A stretch of DNA of 64,000 bases, taken from assembly GCA_017440935.1 (NCBI GenBank), contig JAFSAO010000021.1, positions 44,438-108,437 on the forward strand, written 5' to 3'. How positions within the stretch are numbered: the first letter of the stretch is position 1; each line of letters opens with the position of its first letter. A program made the translations under genes and the position numbers. The notes under the pieces are model-generated. The model was not told where the DNA came from. It did no database searches and saw nothing but the letters and a program-made list of their open reading frames with translations. Below are positions 8,670-16,596 of the stretch, in pieces. The stretch comes from Opitutales bacterium. GTDB taxonomy: Bacteria; Verrucomicrobiota; Verrucomicrobiia; Opitutales; UBA953.

Positions 8670-10100
8670 ATGCACATTTATTTCATGGGGATTTGCGGCA
8701 CGGCGATGGGAAATGCCGCGTTGCTGATGCGCTCGCTCGGGCACGAAGTTTCCGGTTCGGACAAAGGAATTTACCCGCCGATGTCGGATATGCTTTTGAA
8801 TTCCGGCGTAAAAATTTACGACGGTTACAGCGCGGAGCGGCTTTCGTTTATCAATCCGGATTTGGTCGTCGTCGGGAACGTTGTTTCACGCGGGCATCCG
8901 GAGATGGAATGGCTACTCGAATCGCGCGCGCTCGACTACGTTTCGCTTCCGGAATTGTTGCGCACGCGCCTTCTGAAAAACCGCCACAACATCGTCGTCG
9001 CGGGAACGCACGGCAAGACGACGACTTCGTCGATTGCGGCATTCCTTTTGCGGGAACGCGGCGAAAATCCCGGCTGGCTCATCGGCGGCGTGCCGCGCGA
9101 TTTGCCGGGCGGCTCGGCTCCGGGAACGGACGGCGGCGCATTTGTCATTGAAGGCGATGAATACGACACGGCGTTTTTCGACAAGCGCAGCAAATTCATT
9201 CAATACCTGCCGGAAATTCTTTTGCTGAACAATTTGGAATTTGACCACGCGGACATTTTCCGCGATTTGCAGGACGTTCAACGCACGTTTTCTCATGTTA
9301 TCCGCCTCGTTCCGCGCAACGGCTACATCGTGGCGAACGGCGACGACGAAAATATCGCGCCGCTTCTGGAAAACGTTTCCTGGGCGCCGATTCTGCGCGT
9401 CGGCACCGGAGAAAATTGCGATATTCGCATTTTGAATTTCCGCGAAACTTCGGACGGTTCCGAGTTTGATCTGACGTGGCGCGGGAACGCGTGGGGGCAC
9501 GTCGCGTGGGCGCAATCCGGCATTTTCAACGCGCGCAACGCGGCAATGGCGGCAACGGCATGCGCGCTTTACACGGCGACGGACAAGCCGGAATGGGCGT
9601 TCCCGCTGGACGGTTTGTCAAAATTTCAAGGCGTGAAGCGGCGGCGGGAAATTCTCGTCGACACGCCGTCTCTCGTTGCGATTGAGGATTTCGGGCATCA
9701 CCCGACGGCGCTCAAACTCACGCTCCAAGCATTGCGGGAACGCTACCCGAATCGCAAACTCATCGCCGCGTTTGAACCGCGCAGCAACACCGCCGTGCGC
9801 AAACTTTTGCAGGACGCGTTTACGGACGCGCTTGAGAACGCCGATGCCGCGCTGATCGCGCCCGTGCATCACGCCTCCGGCGGTGCGGAAAAAATGGATA
9901 CGGCGGAAGTCGCGGCGACGTTGCGTTCCCGCGGCACGGATGCGCGCGCGACGGAAACGACGGAACAACTGCTTGCCGGCTTGGAAGAACTTGCCGATGC
10001 GGCAACGCCGGACGCTCCCGCGCTCGTCGTGTTTTTCTCCAACGGTGCGTTCGGCGGTATCATTAAACGCTTTGCGGATTTGCATCGCCCGTTAATCTGA
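8670..10100 (+). CDS. mpl: UDP-MurNAc:tripeptide ligase Mpl
   Basis: A 476-residue Mur-ligase family enzyme. Mpl recycles cell-wall peptide by ligating L-Ala-gamma-D-Glu-meso-DAP to UDP-N-acetylmuramate. The N-terminus IYFMGICGTAMGNAALL matches Mpl, where MurC reads differently. The ATP-binding loop AGTHGKTTTS is at 111-120. EGDEYDTAFFD, the carbamylated-lysine/acidic region, follows, and the last domain starts near DFGHHPTA. This implies a meso-DAP peptidoglycan. It is preceded by a phrase repeat instead of a ribosome-binding site and followed after 21 nt by a fucosidase gene. MurC was considered and rejected on the N-terminal signature. Confidence 0.92.
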   Translation: MHIYFMGICGTAMGNAALLMRSLGHEVSGSDKGIYPPMSDMLLNSGVKIYDGYSAERLSFINPDLVVVGNVVSRGHPEMEWLLESRALDYVSLPELLRTRLLKNRHNIVVAGTHGKTTTSSIAAFLLRERGENPGWLIGGVPRDLPGGSAPGTDGGAFVIEGDEYDTAFFDKRSKFIQYLPEILLLNNLEFDHADIFRDLQDVQRTFSHVIRLVPRNGYIVANGDDENIAPLLENVSWAPILRVGTGENCDIRILNFRETSDGSEFDLTWRGNAWGHVAWAQSGIFNARNAAMAATACALYTATDKPEWAFPLDGLSKFQGVKRRREILVDTPSLVAIEDFGHHPTALKLTLQALRERYPNRKLIAAFEPRSNTAVRKLLQDAFTDALENADAALIAPVHHASGGAEKMDTAEVAATLRSRGTDARATETTEQLLAGLEELADAATPDAPALVVFFSNGAFGGIIKRFADLHRPLI

Positions 10101-10121
10101 ATTCTTTTTTTCCCGGAAACC

Positions 10122-11462
10122 ATGAACAAATTTACGAAAATTACAATCGGTGTTGCGCTCACGTTTTTATCGGCGATGAGCGCGGGAACGGCGGCGGAGA
10201 ACGGGCGCGTTCCCGTAATTGCGGGCGATGAAGATCACGCGCCCGTTTGGGAAACGCGGGACGAGCGCGATGCACGCATGAAGTGGTGGCGCGATGCGAA
10301 GTTCGGCATGTTTATTCACTACGGGCTTTATTCGGGCTTGGGCGGTTTGTGGCGCGGCGTTCCGGGCGGAACGGAATGGATTCAGAAAAACGTCGAAGTC
10401 GATACCGAAACGTATCGCAAGGAAACGCTTCCGCGCCTCAAGCCGCGTGCGAAAATCGCGAAAGCGTGGGCGGATTTGGCGAAGGAAGCCGGATGCCGCT
10501 ACGCCGTTTTTACGACGAAGCACCACGAGGGTTTTGCGATGTTTGATTCTGCGGAAACGGATTATGATTCGCAGGAAAAATACGGGCGCGATTTCGCGCG
10601 GGAATTTGTCGATGCTTTTCGCGGGAACGGTATGCGCATCGGGTTTTATCATTCCGTTATCGATTGGGCGCATCCGAAATATGATTACACGATTTGTCCG
10701 GATTTGTGTTATCCGAAAAACCAGATTGCGTGGCGCAAAGGTGTTCCCGGGCGAGAAATCGACCACTCCGTTTATCTCGATTATCTGAAAAATCAGGTGC
10801 GGGAATTGCTCACGAATTACGGAAAAATCGACGTGATTTGGTGGGATTATTCTCAGGGCGCGGCATCGGGAAAACGCGGTTGGGACGCTCCCGCGCTAAT
10901 TGAGCTTTGCCGCAAGCTCCAGCCCGGAATCATTATGAACAACCGCCTCTACGCGTATTCCGGATTCGACAAAAACACGGACGTGAAACTCGATTTGCGC
11001 TGCGGCGACACCATGACGCCGGAAAAGCACGTTCCCGCGAAAGGTTATCCCGACACAGATTGGGAAACCTGCATGACCGTCGGCGATAAGTGGGGCTTCA
11101 ACCGCTTTGATACGAATTTTAAATCCGTTGAAACCGTCGTGCGCCAGCTTCAGGAATGCGCGGCAAAAGGCGGGAATTTGCTTTTGAATATCGGACCGCG
11201 GGCGGACGGAAGCATTCCCGACGGTGTGGTGAAAGTTTTTCGCGGTGTCGGCAAATGGCTTCGCGTCAACGGCGAGGCAATTTACGGAACGCGTCCGTAT
11301 TTCGGTTTTGAGGGCGTGCTTGCGACGCAGAGCGAAGACGGAAAAAGTATTTACGTTTTTCTGCCGCCGGCGGGAACGCCGCTTCCGGAAACGCTTCCGG
11401 CAGGGGAAATCCTCGGCGGGAACGCCGATGCGCTTTGTCCGGTCTTGAAAATTGAAATTTAG
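10122..11462 (+). CDS. Secreted GH29 alpha-L-fucosidase
   Basis: A 446-residue glycoside hydrolase that should release alpha-L-fucose from glycans, such as host mucin or plant/algal polymers. Residues 1-25 form a signal peptide (Lys-rich start, hydrophobic core, AGTAA end), so it acts in the periplasm or outside. Family 29 features are KWWRDAKFGMFIHYGLYS (54-71), TTKHHEGFAMFDS (131-143), RIGFYHSVIDW (172-182) and IDVIWWDYS, where Asp242 is the likely nucleophile. A C-terminal beta domain follows. The stop codon lies inside a long stem-loop (11451-11490). The gene carries six copies of the dispersed word. Substrate is predicted only at family level. Confidence 0.9.
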   Translation: MNKFTKITIGVALTFLSAMSAGTAAENGRVPVIAGDEDHAPVWETRDERDARMKWWRDAKFGMFIHYGLYSGLGGLWRGVPGGTEWIQKNVEVDTETYRKETLPRLKPRAKIAKAWADLAKEAGCRYAVFTTKHHEGFAMFDSAETDYDSQEKYGRDFAREFVDAFRGNGMRIGFYHSVIDWAHPKYDYTICPDLCYPKNQIAWRKGVPGREIDHSVYLDYLKNQVRELLTNYGKIDVIWWDYSQGAASGKRGWDAPALIELCRKLQPGIIMNNRLYAYSGFDKNTDVKLDLRCGDTMTPEKHVPAKGYPDTDWETCMTVGDKWGFNRFDTNFKSVETVVRQLQECAAKGGNLLLNIGPRADGSIPDGVVKVFRGVGKWLRVNGEAIYGTRPYFGFEGVLATQSEDGKSIYVFLPPAGTPLPETLPAGEILGGNADALCPVLKIEI

Positions 11463-11490
11463 CGAAGCGTTGGCTTCGCCAAATTTCAAT
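11451..11490 (+). repeat. Long stem-loop spanning the fucosidase stop codon
   Basis: Arms 11451-11468 and 11473-11490 pair at 17 of 18 positions around a GTTG loop. The outer part of the stem is ATTGAAATTT and the inner part GCGAAGC. There is no T run, so it may stabilise or process mRNA. It contains one copy of AAATTGAAATTTAGC (11449-11463), a 15-mer also found at 29474 and 47684. Confidence 0.75.
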
Positions 11491-11668
11491 CAATTGCGAA
11501 TCCCGAATGATTACCAAGGATGGAAAAAGGAACGTATGGCTACGAGTGATTCTCGGGATTACGAACAAGAGTTGAAGTTCTTTCCCGCCACGCCGAAGAC
11601 CGGGAGGTCTTCGTTCTCAATTTTTGACGGCACTTCATTCGCAATTCGGAATTTGAAATTCGAGATTA

Positions 11669-11718
11669 ATTGAAATTTGCCTGCGGCAAATTTCAATTTG
11701 CGGGAACGCGGGAACGCG
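11669..11718 (+). promoter_or_regulatory. AAATTTCAATTT element fused to two uptake-like words
   Basis: A hairpin (TTGAAATTTGC at 11670-11680 with GCAAATTTCAA at 11686-11696) runs straight into two tandem GCGGGAACGCG words (11700-11718), just before the histidine kinase gene. AAATTTCAATTT at 11688-11699 is 38 nt from the ATG. The same join is seen before parA and alaS. Confidence 0.6.
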
Positions 11719-11737
11719 TCTAACCTCTCGCGCCATT

Positions 11738-12949
11738 ATGGCGGCAAAGAAAAACAGCGGTAGCGGTCGTCGTGTATCCTCGATCGAACGCATTTTGGGG
11801 CGACTCGACGACTTGGATTCCGCAAATTTGACGATTCTGGTGCAACGGCTTGCGCGGGAACGCGGTTTGTTTGAAATGCTTTTCGATACGATTGACGAGG
11901 GTATTCTCGTCATCGATTCGGCGGGAACAATCGAATACTCGAACCGTGCCGGAATGCGCATGATCGGCTTGCGCGGGAACGAACCCGGGTCCGCCGTGCT
12001 GTGGAAACTCGTTCCTGATTTGGCGCGTTCGCTGGATTTTCTGGAGGACGAAGGTTTGGCTCCGAACATCGCTCGCGATGCCGAAATTTTTTATCCCGAA
12101 CACCGTTGGTTGCGCTTGCAAATCAGCCGCATTTCACTCGGCGGTAGTGAGGGCGTTCCCGCACGCTTTGTCGTGATCTTGCGTGATATCACGGCGGATC
12201 GCGAATCCACCGAGGAAATGATTGAAAGCGAGCGCGTGAACTCGATTTTCACGCTGGCAGCAAGTGTTGCTCACGAAATCGGAAATCCGCTCAATTCGAT
12301 GAAAATTCACTTGGAGCTGATTCGCCGCAAACTCGCCAAGCTCGATGTTTCCGAGAAATCTGCGGGTTCGCTGAAAAATTCCGTCGGAATTTGCCTCGAA
12401 GAAATCGCGCGGCTCGACGATATTTTGAAAAACTTTCTCGGCGCAATCCGCCCGCAGAAGCCTGCGCTCGTGAAAACGAATCTCGTGGAAATAGTAATCG
12501 ACGTGCTCGGTGTGCAGAAAATCGAACTGGAAAATCGCAACATCCGCTGTTCGATGATTCAGGCGTGCAAGGAACTTCCCGTCGTTCTCGGCGACGAATC
12601 GCAACTCAAGCAACTCATTTTCAATGTTACGAAAAACGCGATGGAAGCCATGCAGGACGGCGGTAGCATCGCGATCGAGCTCGATTGCGACGACGCGTTT
12701 GTTTATTTGCGTGTAAAGGATTCCGGCTGCGGAATCAGCCGCGATGATATTTCCAAAATTTACGAACCGTTCTTCACCACGAAAAACAACGGGCACGGGC
12801 TGGGCATGATGATTGTCATGCGCATCATGCGGGAACACGGCGGGCAGGTCGGACTCGACAGCACGCCCGGAAAAGGCACGACTGTCACCCTTCAATTCCC
12901 GAAGCCCGGCGCGCGTGCGCGTATGCTTCCGCCGACGCATAAAGACTAA
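11738..12949 (+). CDS. PAS-domain sensor histidine kinase
   Basis: A 403-residue soluble histidine kinase with no membrane segment. A short helical lead (1-42) is followed by a PAS-like domain (about 43-150: MLFDTIDEGILVIDSAGTIEYSN), the phosphoacceptor helix SVAHEIGNPLN with His179, and an ATPase domain with the N box KNAMEAM, the G1 box DSGCGIS and the EPFFTTK/GHGLGMMI boxes. The architecture is NtrB/AtoS-like. The next gene is a DUF192 protein, so the partner response regulator is elsewhere. Signal and output are unknown. The start follows the AAATTTCAATTT/GCGGGAACG element at 11669-11718. Confidence 0.9.
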   Translation: MAAKKNSGSGRRVSSIERILGRLDDLDSANLTILVQRLARERGLFEMLFDTIDEGILVIDSAGTIEYSNRAGMRMIGLRGNEPGSAVLWKLVPDLARSLDFLEDEGLAPNIARDAEIFYPEHRWLRLQISRISLGGSEGVPARFVVILRDITADRESTEEMIESERVNSIFTLAASVAHEIGNPLNSMKIHLELIRRKLAKLDVSEKSAGSLKNSVGICLEEIARLDDILKNFLGAIRPQKPALVKTNLVEIVIDVLGVQKIELENRNIRCSMIQACKELPVVLGDESQLKQLIFNVTKNAMEAMQDGGSIAIELDCDDAFVYLRVKDSGCGISRDDISKIYEPFFTTKNNGHGLGMMIVMRIMREHGGQVGLDSTPGKGTTVTLQFPKPGARARMLPPTHKD

Positions 12950-12953
12950 GCCG

Positions 12954-13502
12954 ATGTCTTTTTTGAAAAAAATATTGGTTTGCACGGCGCTGTTGCTCGG
13001 TGTCGGCGCGTGTGCGTTTTTCGTCCGCGAGAACGCCTTCGATGCGTTCGGCGTTCCCGCGCGGGAATGTAAGAGCTTCGAGGCGGCGTTCCCGCTTACG
13101 CTCGGCGGAAAAAAACTTTCCGTCCGTGCGGCGATTACGGAATTGGAGCGCCAGCGGGGCTTGACGGGTTGCCGCGGCTTGCCCGAAAATTCCGGCATGA
13201 TTTTCGTTTATCCGGACGAATCGCGGCGCGGTTTTTGGATGCGCAGCGTTCCCGTGGGTTTGTCGGTCGGATTTTTTGACGCGAACGGAATTTTGCTCGA
13301 AACACACGAGATGCGCGCGAACGATTTGTCCGTAACATCGTCTCGAAGCGAGCGTGTAAAATTTGTGCTGGAAATGCCGTCGGGCTGGTTCGACGAAAAC
13401 GGCGTGCGTGCGGGAACGGCGCTTTCGTTGCGGGAACTCGCGGGAATTGTCGGGCAACGCGGATTTTCCCCGGAAAAGTTTGAAATTCGCCCGGAAGAAT
13501 AA
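12954..13502 (+). CDS. DUF192 family exported protein
   Basis: A 182-residue protein. I start it at the ATG 4 nt after the kinase stop, because this gives an N-terminal signal anchor (FLKKILVCTALLLGVGACAFF) followed by the DUF192 core. The core patterns are ERQRGLTGCRGLPENSGMIF and FWMRSVPVGLSVGFFDANG, which match the family's RxxGLM and FWMxxxxxPLDxxFID motifs. A Cys in the signal (GAC) could be lipidated, but the box is poor. DUF192 proteins have no agreed biochemical role. The tight spacing suggests co-transcription with the kinase. Confidence 0.85.
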   Translation: MSFLKKILVCTALLLGVGACAFFVRENAFDAFGVPARECKSFEAAFPLTLGGKKLSVRAAITELERQRGLTGCRGLPENSGMIFVYPDESRRGFWMRSVPVGLSVGFFDANGILLETHEMRANDLSVTSSRSERVKFVLEMPSGWFDENGVRAGTALSLRELAGIVGQRGFSPEKFEIRPEE

Positions 13503-13550
13503 ATTTCCGCTTTACGTTTCCGGGCAAAAAAATCAGCATCAGAGCCTTTC

Positions 13551-13889
13551 ATGAAAACACTTTTTCAAAAGATCGCAGATCGCGAAATCCCCTCAAAAAT
13601 GGTTTACGAGGACGATATTTGTTTCGCGATTGAAGACATCAATCCGCAGGCTCCGGTTCACATTCTCGTCATTCCCAAACGCGTGATTGCGCGCCTTTCC
13701 TCGGCAACGGATTCCGACGCGGGAACGCTCGGGCATTTGCTCGTTGTCGCGGGAAAAGTGGCGGCGGAACGCGGGCTTTCCGGCGGTTTCCGCACGGTCA
13801 TCAATTCCGGTCCGGACGCGGGCGAAACGGTTCCGCACTTGCACGTTCACCTCATTGGCGGGCGTAAACTTGCGTGGCCTCCGGGTTGA
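13551..13889 (+). CDS. HIT family nucleotide hydrolase (HinT-like)
   Basis: A 112-residue protein of full HinT length. The histidine triad reads PHLHVHLIGG (His96, His98, His100); His98 is the expected nucleophile for cleaving nucleoside phosphoramidates such as AMP-lysine. The N-terminal half has the usual VYEDDICFAIEDINPQAPVH strand-helix order. It is a cytoplasmic housekeeping enzyme in other bacteria. It sits 48 nt after the DUF192 gene on the same strand; the spacer shows no terminator, so read-through is possible. The exact substrate cannot be read from sequence. Confidence 0.93.
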   Translation: MKTLFQKIADREIPSKMVYEDDICFAIEDINPQAPVHILVIPKRVIARLSSATDSDAGTLGHLLVVAGKVAAERGLSGGFRTVINSGPDAGETVPHLHVHLIGGRKLAWPPG

Positions 13890-13945
13890 TTTTCCTTTCG
13901 CAGATAAATTTTTTCACAACAACGTATTTTTGAAATTCATAAAAA

Positions 13946-14461
13946 ATGGCAACCTCCTTTAATCGTAAAAAAACGGTCGGCGCCTTCGGTTCGAGCAAGA
14001 TTCGCGAAGTCGGCTATCACTATGAAACGCTTCTGAATGAGCGCGCGGAACCGATTCCGGCAGCTCCGGGCGATCCGAATCGTCCGAATATTGCGAACAT
14101 GATTATCGAATTTTCCCGCCCCGTGATCGCGCAGGCGGGCGGAAATCACACCGCGATTCGCGGCGCGATGAACGTGGCGATTCTGCTGTGGAACGCGATT
14201 GTTGAAGGCGATGTCGCGATTGCGGCGGCACGCGAAAAACTCTTGGCGCTTCCGGATGCCTCGCCGGAACAGATTGATGCACTCATCGAATCCCTGCGGG
14301 AACGCAAAGATGCGGTTGCGCCCGGCGTGAACCAAGTCGTGCGCAAGTTTAACCTGAACTTCACAAAGCACGGCATTTCGTTCAATGTGACGACGGCGCC
14401 CGGTTCCAAGGTTGAAGGCGTTGAAAAATCGCCGAACATTGCCGCTCTCGGCGCGAAATAA
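13946..14461 (+). CDS. Unknown 171-aa protein
   Basis: I do not recognise this family. The protein has no signal peptide or hydrophobic segment and opens with a basic stretch (SFNRKKTVG). It has a central helical region rich in Ala, Glu and Leu (about 75-130), and a C-terminal beta-like stretch, KFNLNFTKHGISFNVTTAPG. It lies 56 nt after the HIT gene and is closed by a strong bidirectional terminator at 14491-14530, so it is a real transcription unit end. Codon use matches the neighbours. A cytoplasmic structural or regulatory role is as far as I can go. Confidence 0.65.
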   Translation: MATSFNRKKTVGAFGSSKIREVGYHYETLLNERAEPIPAAPGDPNRPNIANMIIEFSRPVIAQAGGNHTAIRGAMNVAILLWNAIVEGDVAIAAAREKLLALPDASPEQIDALIESLRERKDAVAPGVNQVVRKFNLNFTKHGISFNVTTAPGSKVEGVEKSPNIAALGAK

Positions 14462-14490
14462 AAAAATCCGGAATTCGGGATTTGAAATTA

Positions 14491-14530
14491 AAAAAAAATT
14501 AGCGAACGTTTTTCGTTCGCTAATTTTTTT
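14491..14530. terminator. Bidirectional intrinsic terminator
   Basis: AGCGAACG (14501-14508) and CGTTCGCT (14514-14521) pair around a T5 loop, with an A run on the left and a T run on the right. It serves both the plus-strand 171-aa gene and the convergent agmatine deiminase gene, whose stop codon overlaps its right edge. It does not use the dispersed GCGGGAACG word. Confidence 0.9.
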
Positions 14531-15560
14531 ACGCCGGTTGTTGCTGGGAAAGGCAGTGGAAAGAACCGCCTTCGATGAGAATAATCCGCGAATCCAAGCC
14601 GATGATTTTGCGTTGCGGGAACGCGTCGCCGATGATCCCGAGCGCGCGATCGTCGCTGCTTTGTCCGTAGACGGGAACGATGACGGCATCGTTCAAGATC
14701 AGGAAATTCGCGTAGCTCGGCGGCAAGTCGCGCCCGGCGAGCGTGAACGGTTCCGGCATCGGCAGTTCGAGCACATCGAATTTTCCGCCTTCGGGCGTTT
14801 TCAGCGCGCGAAGTTGTTCCAGATTTTGTTTGAGCGGTTCGAAATTCGGGTGCGCGGGATCGCTTTCGGAAACGGCGAGAATCGCGCGCGGAGCGATAAA
14901 GCGAGCGAGGTTGTCGATGTGCCCGTCCGTATCGTCGTTTGCGAGTCCGTTGGAAATCCACAGAATTTCGTCGATACCGAGTCCGTTTTTGAGAGATTTC
15001 TCAAACGCCGCATCATCGCGTCCTTCGGCTCGGTTCGGGTTTTTCTGAACGCATTCCGTCGTGAGCAAAAGTCCGTCGCCGCTGAGCTCGACGGCACCGC
15101 CTTCGAGTTCGAACGGGAACGCAAAGCGTTGCATTCCGAGGGATTTTGCGATGCGTGCGGGAATTTCGTTGTCGAGGTTCGCCGTAAATTTTCCGCCCCA
15201 GCCGTTGAAAATCCAGTCCGTGAGCGCAACTTCGCCCGTTGTGTCGTTTTTCACGAAAAGCGGTCCGTGGTCGCGGCACCAAACATCGTTTGCCGGGTGA
15301 TCGAAGAAGCGAACTACGGATAAATCCGCTTTCGCTTCGTTCAGATATTTGAGCGCCTGTTCGCGGAGCGTTCCCGCGGCGCAATTCAGACAGACCGGCT
15401 CGTGGTGTGAAATCGTCGCCACAAATGCGGCGTATTGCTGGAGAAGCAGCTCGAAATGCCCCGGCCAGAGCACGGGATTGGTCGGCCAAGTCAGCCAAAT
15501 TGCCGCCTGTTTTTCCCATTCGGCAGGCATACGGAAACCGAGTTCGCGGGGAGATGTCAT
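14529..15560 (-). CDS. aguA: Agmatine deiminase
   Basis: A 343-residue guanidino-modifying enzyme that hydrolyses agmatine to N-carbamoylputrescine and ammonia. The family features are WLTWPTNPVLWPG near residue 23, VWCRDHGPLF, GWGGKF, DTDGHIDNLARF and the C-terminal GGSFHCLSQQQP, whose Cys336 is the catalytic nucleophile. It acts between SpeA (29606-31555) and AguB (45995-46861), so this window encodes the whole route from arginine to putrescine. A peptidylarginine deiminase of the porphyromonad type would be longer and secreted; this protein is neither. The gene stands alone on minus. Confidence 0.93.
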   Translation of the reverse strand: MTSPRELGFRMPAEWEKQAAIWLTWPTNPVLWPGHFELLLQQYAAFVATISHHEPVCLNCAAGTLREQALKYLNEAKADLSVVRFFDHPANDVWCRDHGPLFVKNDTTGEVALTDWIFNGWGGKFTANLDNEIPARIAKSLGMQRFAFPFELEGGAVELSGDGLLLTTECVQKNPNRAEGRDDAAFEKSLKNGLGIDEILWISNGLANDDTDGHIDNLARFIAPRAILAVSESDPAHPNFEPLKQNLEQLRALKTPEGGKFDVLELPMPEPFTLAGRDLPPSYANFLILNDAVIVPVYGQSSDDRALGIIGDAFPQRKIIGLDSRIILIEGGSFHCLSQQQPA

Positions 15561-15584
15561 TTTAGTTGAAAATTAAAAGTTTTT

Positions 15585-15653
15585 TAGCTCCAAGCATCAA
15601 ATATCAGGAATCAAGCACTTTGCCTGAGGCTCGGAGCTTGATGTCTGGTGCTT
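15585..15653. repeat. Scrambled inverted phrase after the lipoprotein gene
   Basis: AGCTCCAAGCATCAA on the left is answered by CGGAGCTTGATG and further near copies such as CAAGCACTTTG and GTGCTTTT on the right, giving an imperfect hairpin between the lipoprotein gene and aguA. It belongs to the class of locus-specific phrase repeats and may also end transcription on minus. Confidence 0.5.
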
Positions 15654-15654
15654 T

Positions 15655-16179
15655 TTAGAGCGCCCAAAGGTAGGATTGGCGATAGACGAGGAGTTTTCCG
15701 TCCGGTGCGGTAACGGAAATCTGCCATGCGCTCGGGCGCGCTTTTTTCTTCGCCGTCGGCCACGCCTCGCCGGTCAAACCGAGCAGAATTTCCCCGGAAA
15801 CGGTGCTCGTAAATTCCGGAAGCACGAATTCCGCCGTTTGTTCGCCGACTTTGTCCGGTCGGAAATAGCGCAACGTCGCCTTGCTTCCGGCGGGAATTTT
15901 TTCTCCCGTTTCGAGTCCGAGGACGAAGTAAAGCCCTTCGCGGATTTCCGGATTTGTGCGCAAAACGCAACTGCAACCGGAATTTTCCCTGTCGGTGAAA
16001 TATTCCGAAATGCGCTTAAAATCCTGTGCGTCCTTCCACGCGAAAACGGCGTAGGAAATCGGAACGGTCGAGCCGTTTGCCGTCGGCGGAGGCGAAGGCG
16101 GAACTTGGCAGGAAGTCAAAAAAAGCCAACAGACGGCGAAGAGCACAAGGGTCGTGAGTGTCGTGAAAATTTTGGTCAT
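15655..16179 (-). CDS. Putative lipoprotein, 174 aa
   Basis: The start at 16179 (MTKIFTTLTT) gives a clean lipoprotein signal: two early hydrophobic turns, then the lipobox LTSC, with a Pro-rich stretch after the Cys (QVPPSPPP). An upstream in-frame start would add five residues. The mature part looks like a beta-rich sandwich (for example ATLRYFRPDKVGEQTAEFVLP) and contains a GCSC pair near residue 70. I do not recognise the family. Outer-membrane or periplasmic anchoring is expected. Its downstream neighbour on minus is aguA, separated by a phrase repeat. Confidence 0.7.
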   Translation of the reverse strand: MTKIFTTLTTLVLFAVCWLFLTSCQVPPSPPPTANGSTVPISYAVFAWKDAQDFKRISEYFTDRENSGCSCVLRTNPEIREGLYFVLGLETGEKIPAGSKATLRYFRPDKVGEQTAEFVLPEFTSTVSGEILLGLTGEAWPTAKKKARPSAWQISVTAPDGKLLVYRQSYLWAL

Positions 16180-16227
16180 GACGAATGCAAGCATTTGGAG
16201 GGAAAATTTGGTCTAAGGAAAAAGGAA

Positions 16228-16260
16228 CGTTCCCGCGCCCGAAACCCGGACGCGGGAACG
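16228..16260 (-). terminator. Terminator made of an inverted GCGGGAACG pair
   Basis: CGTTCCCGCG (16228-16237) pairs with CGCGGGAACG (16251-16260). On the minus strand the stem is followed by a T-rich stretch (from 16211-16227). It lies directly after the 36-aa basic gene. Confidence 0.75.
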
Positions 16261-16272
16261 CACGAAGCGGAA

Positions 16273-16383
16273 TTATTTGCGCTTCTTCGACGCCGCGATA
16301 GCTTCGGCAATACGTTCTTTGCAACGTTTTTGGTAAGCGATACGGCGGCGGCGTTTGTTTTCCTTATTGTATTGTTTGCCCAT
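16273..16383 (-). CDS. Small highly basic protein, 36 aa
   Basis: ATG at 16381-16383 and TAA at 16273 give a 36-residue protein beginning MGKQYNKENKRRRRIAYQK and ending AASKKRK. About four in ten residues are Lys or Arg. The composition, length and dedicated terminator 12 nt downstream are what one expects of a small ribosome-associated or nucleic-acid-binding protein. I recall similar short basic proteins annotated in Verrucomicrobia, but cannot confirm a family. It is unlike bTHX in sequence. A chance reading frame is unlikely, given the terminator and the clean start. Confidence 0.65.
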   Translation of the reverse strand: MGKQYNKENKRRRRIAYQKRCKERIAEAIAASKKRK

Positions 16384-16596
16384 AATTTTTGTTGTTTTGG
16401 AGTGATAAAAATAAGCGGGAATTGTGAAAAGGAATCAAATTTCGCCCGCGCTTGCAAGAAGGAGAAACGACATTTCTGCCGCTCCCGTATGCTGTGCGAA
16501 GTTTTGAACTACGAAATACACAGAATCCACGGAAAATTTTTACAAAAAAATCTGCGTATTCCTGCGTTATCGGAGCACTTTTCCCCTTTCTGTTTT

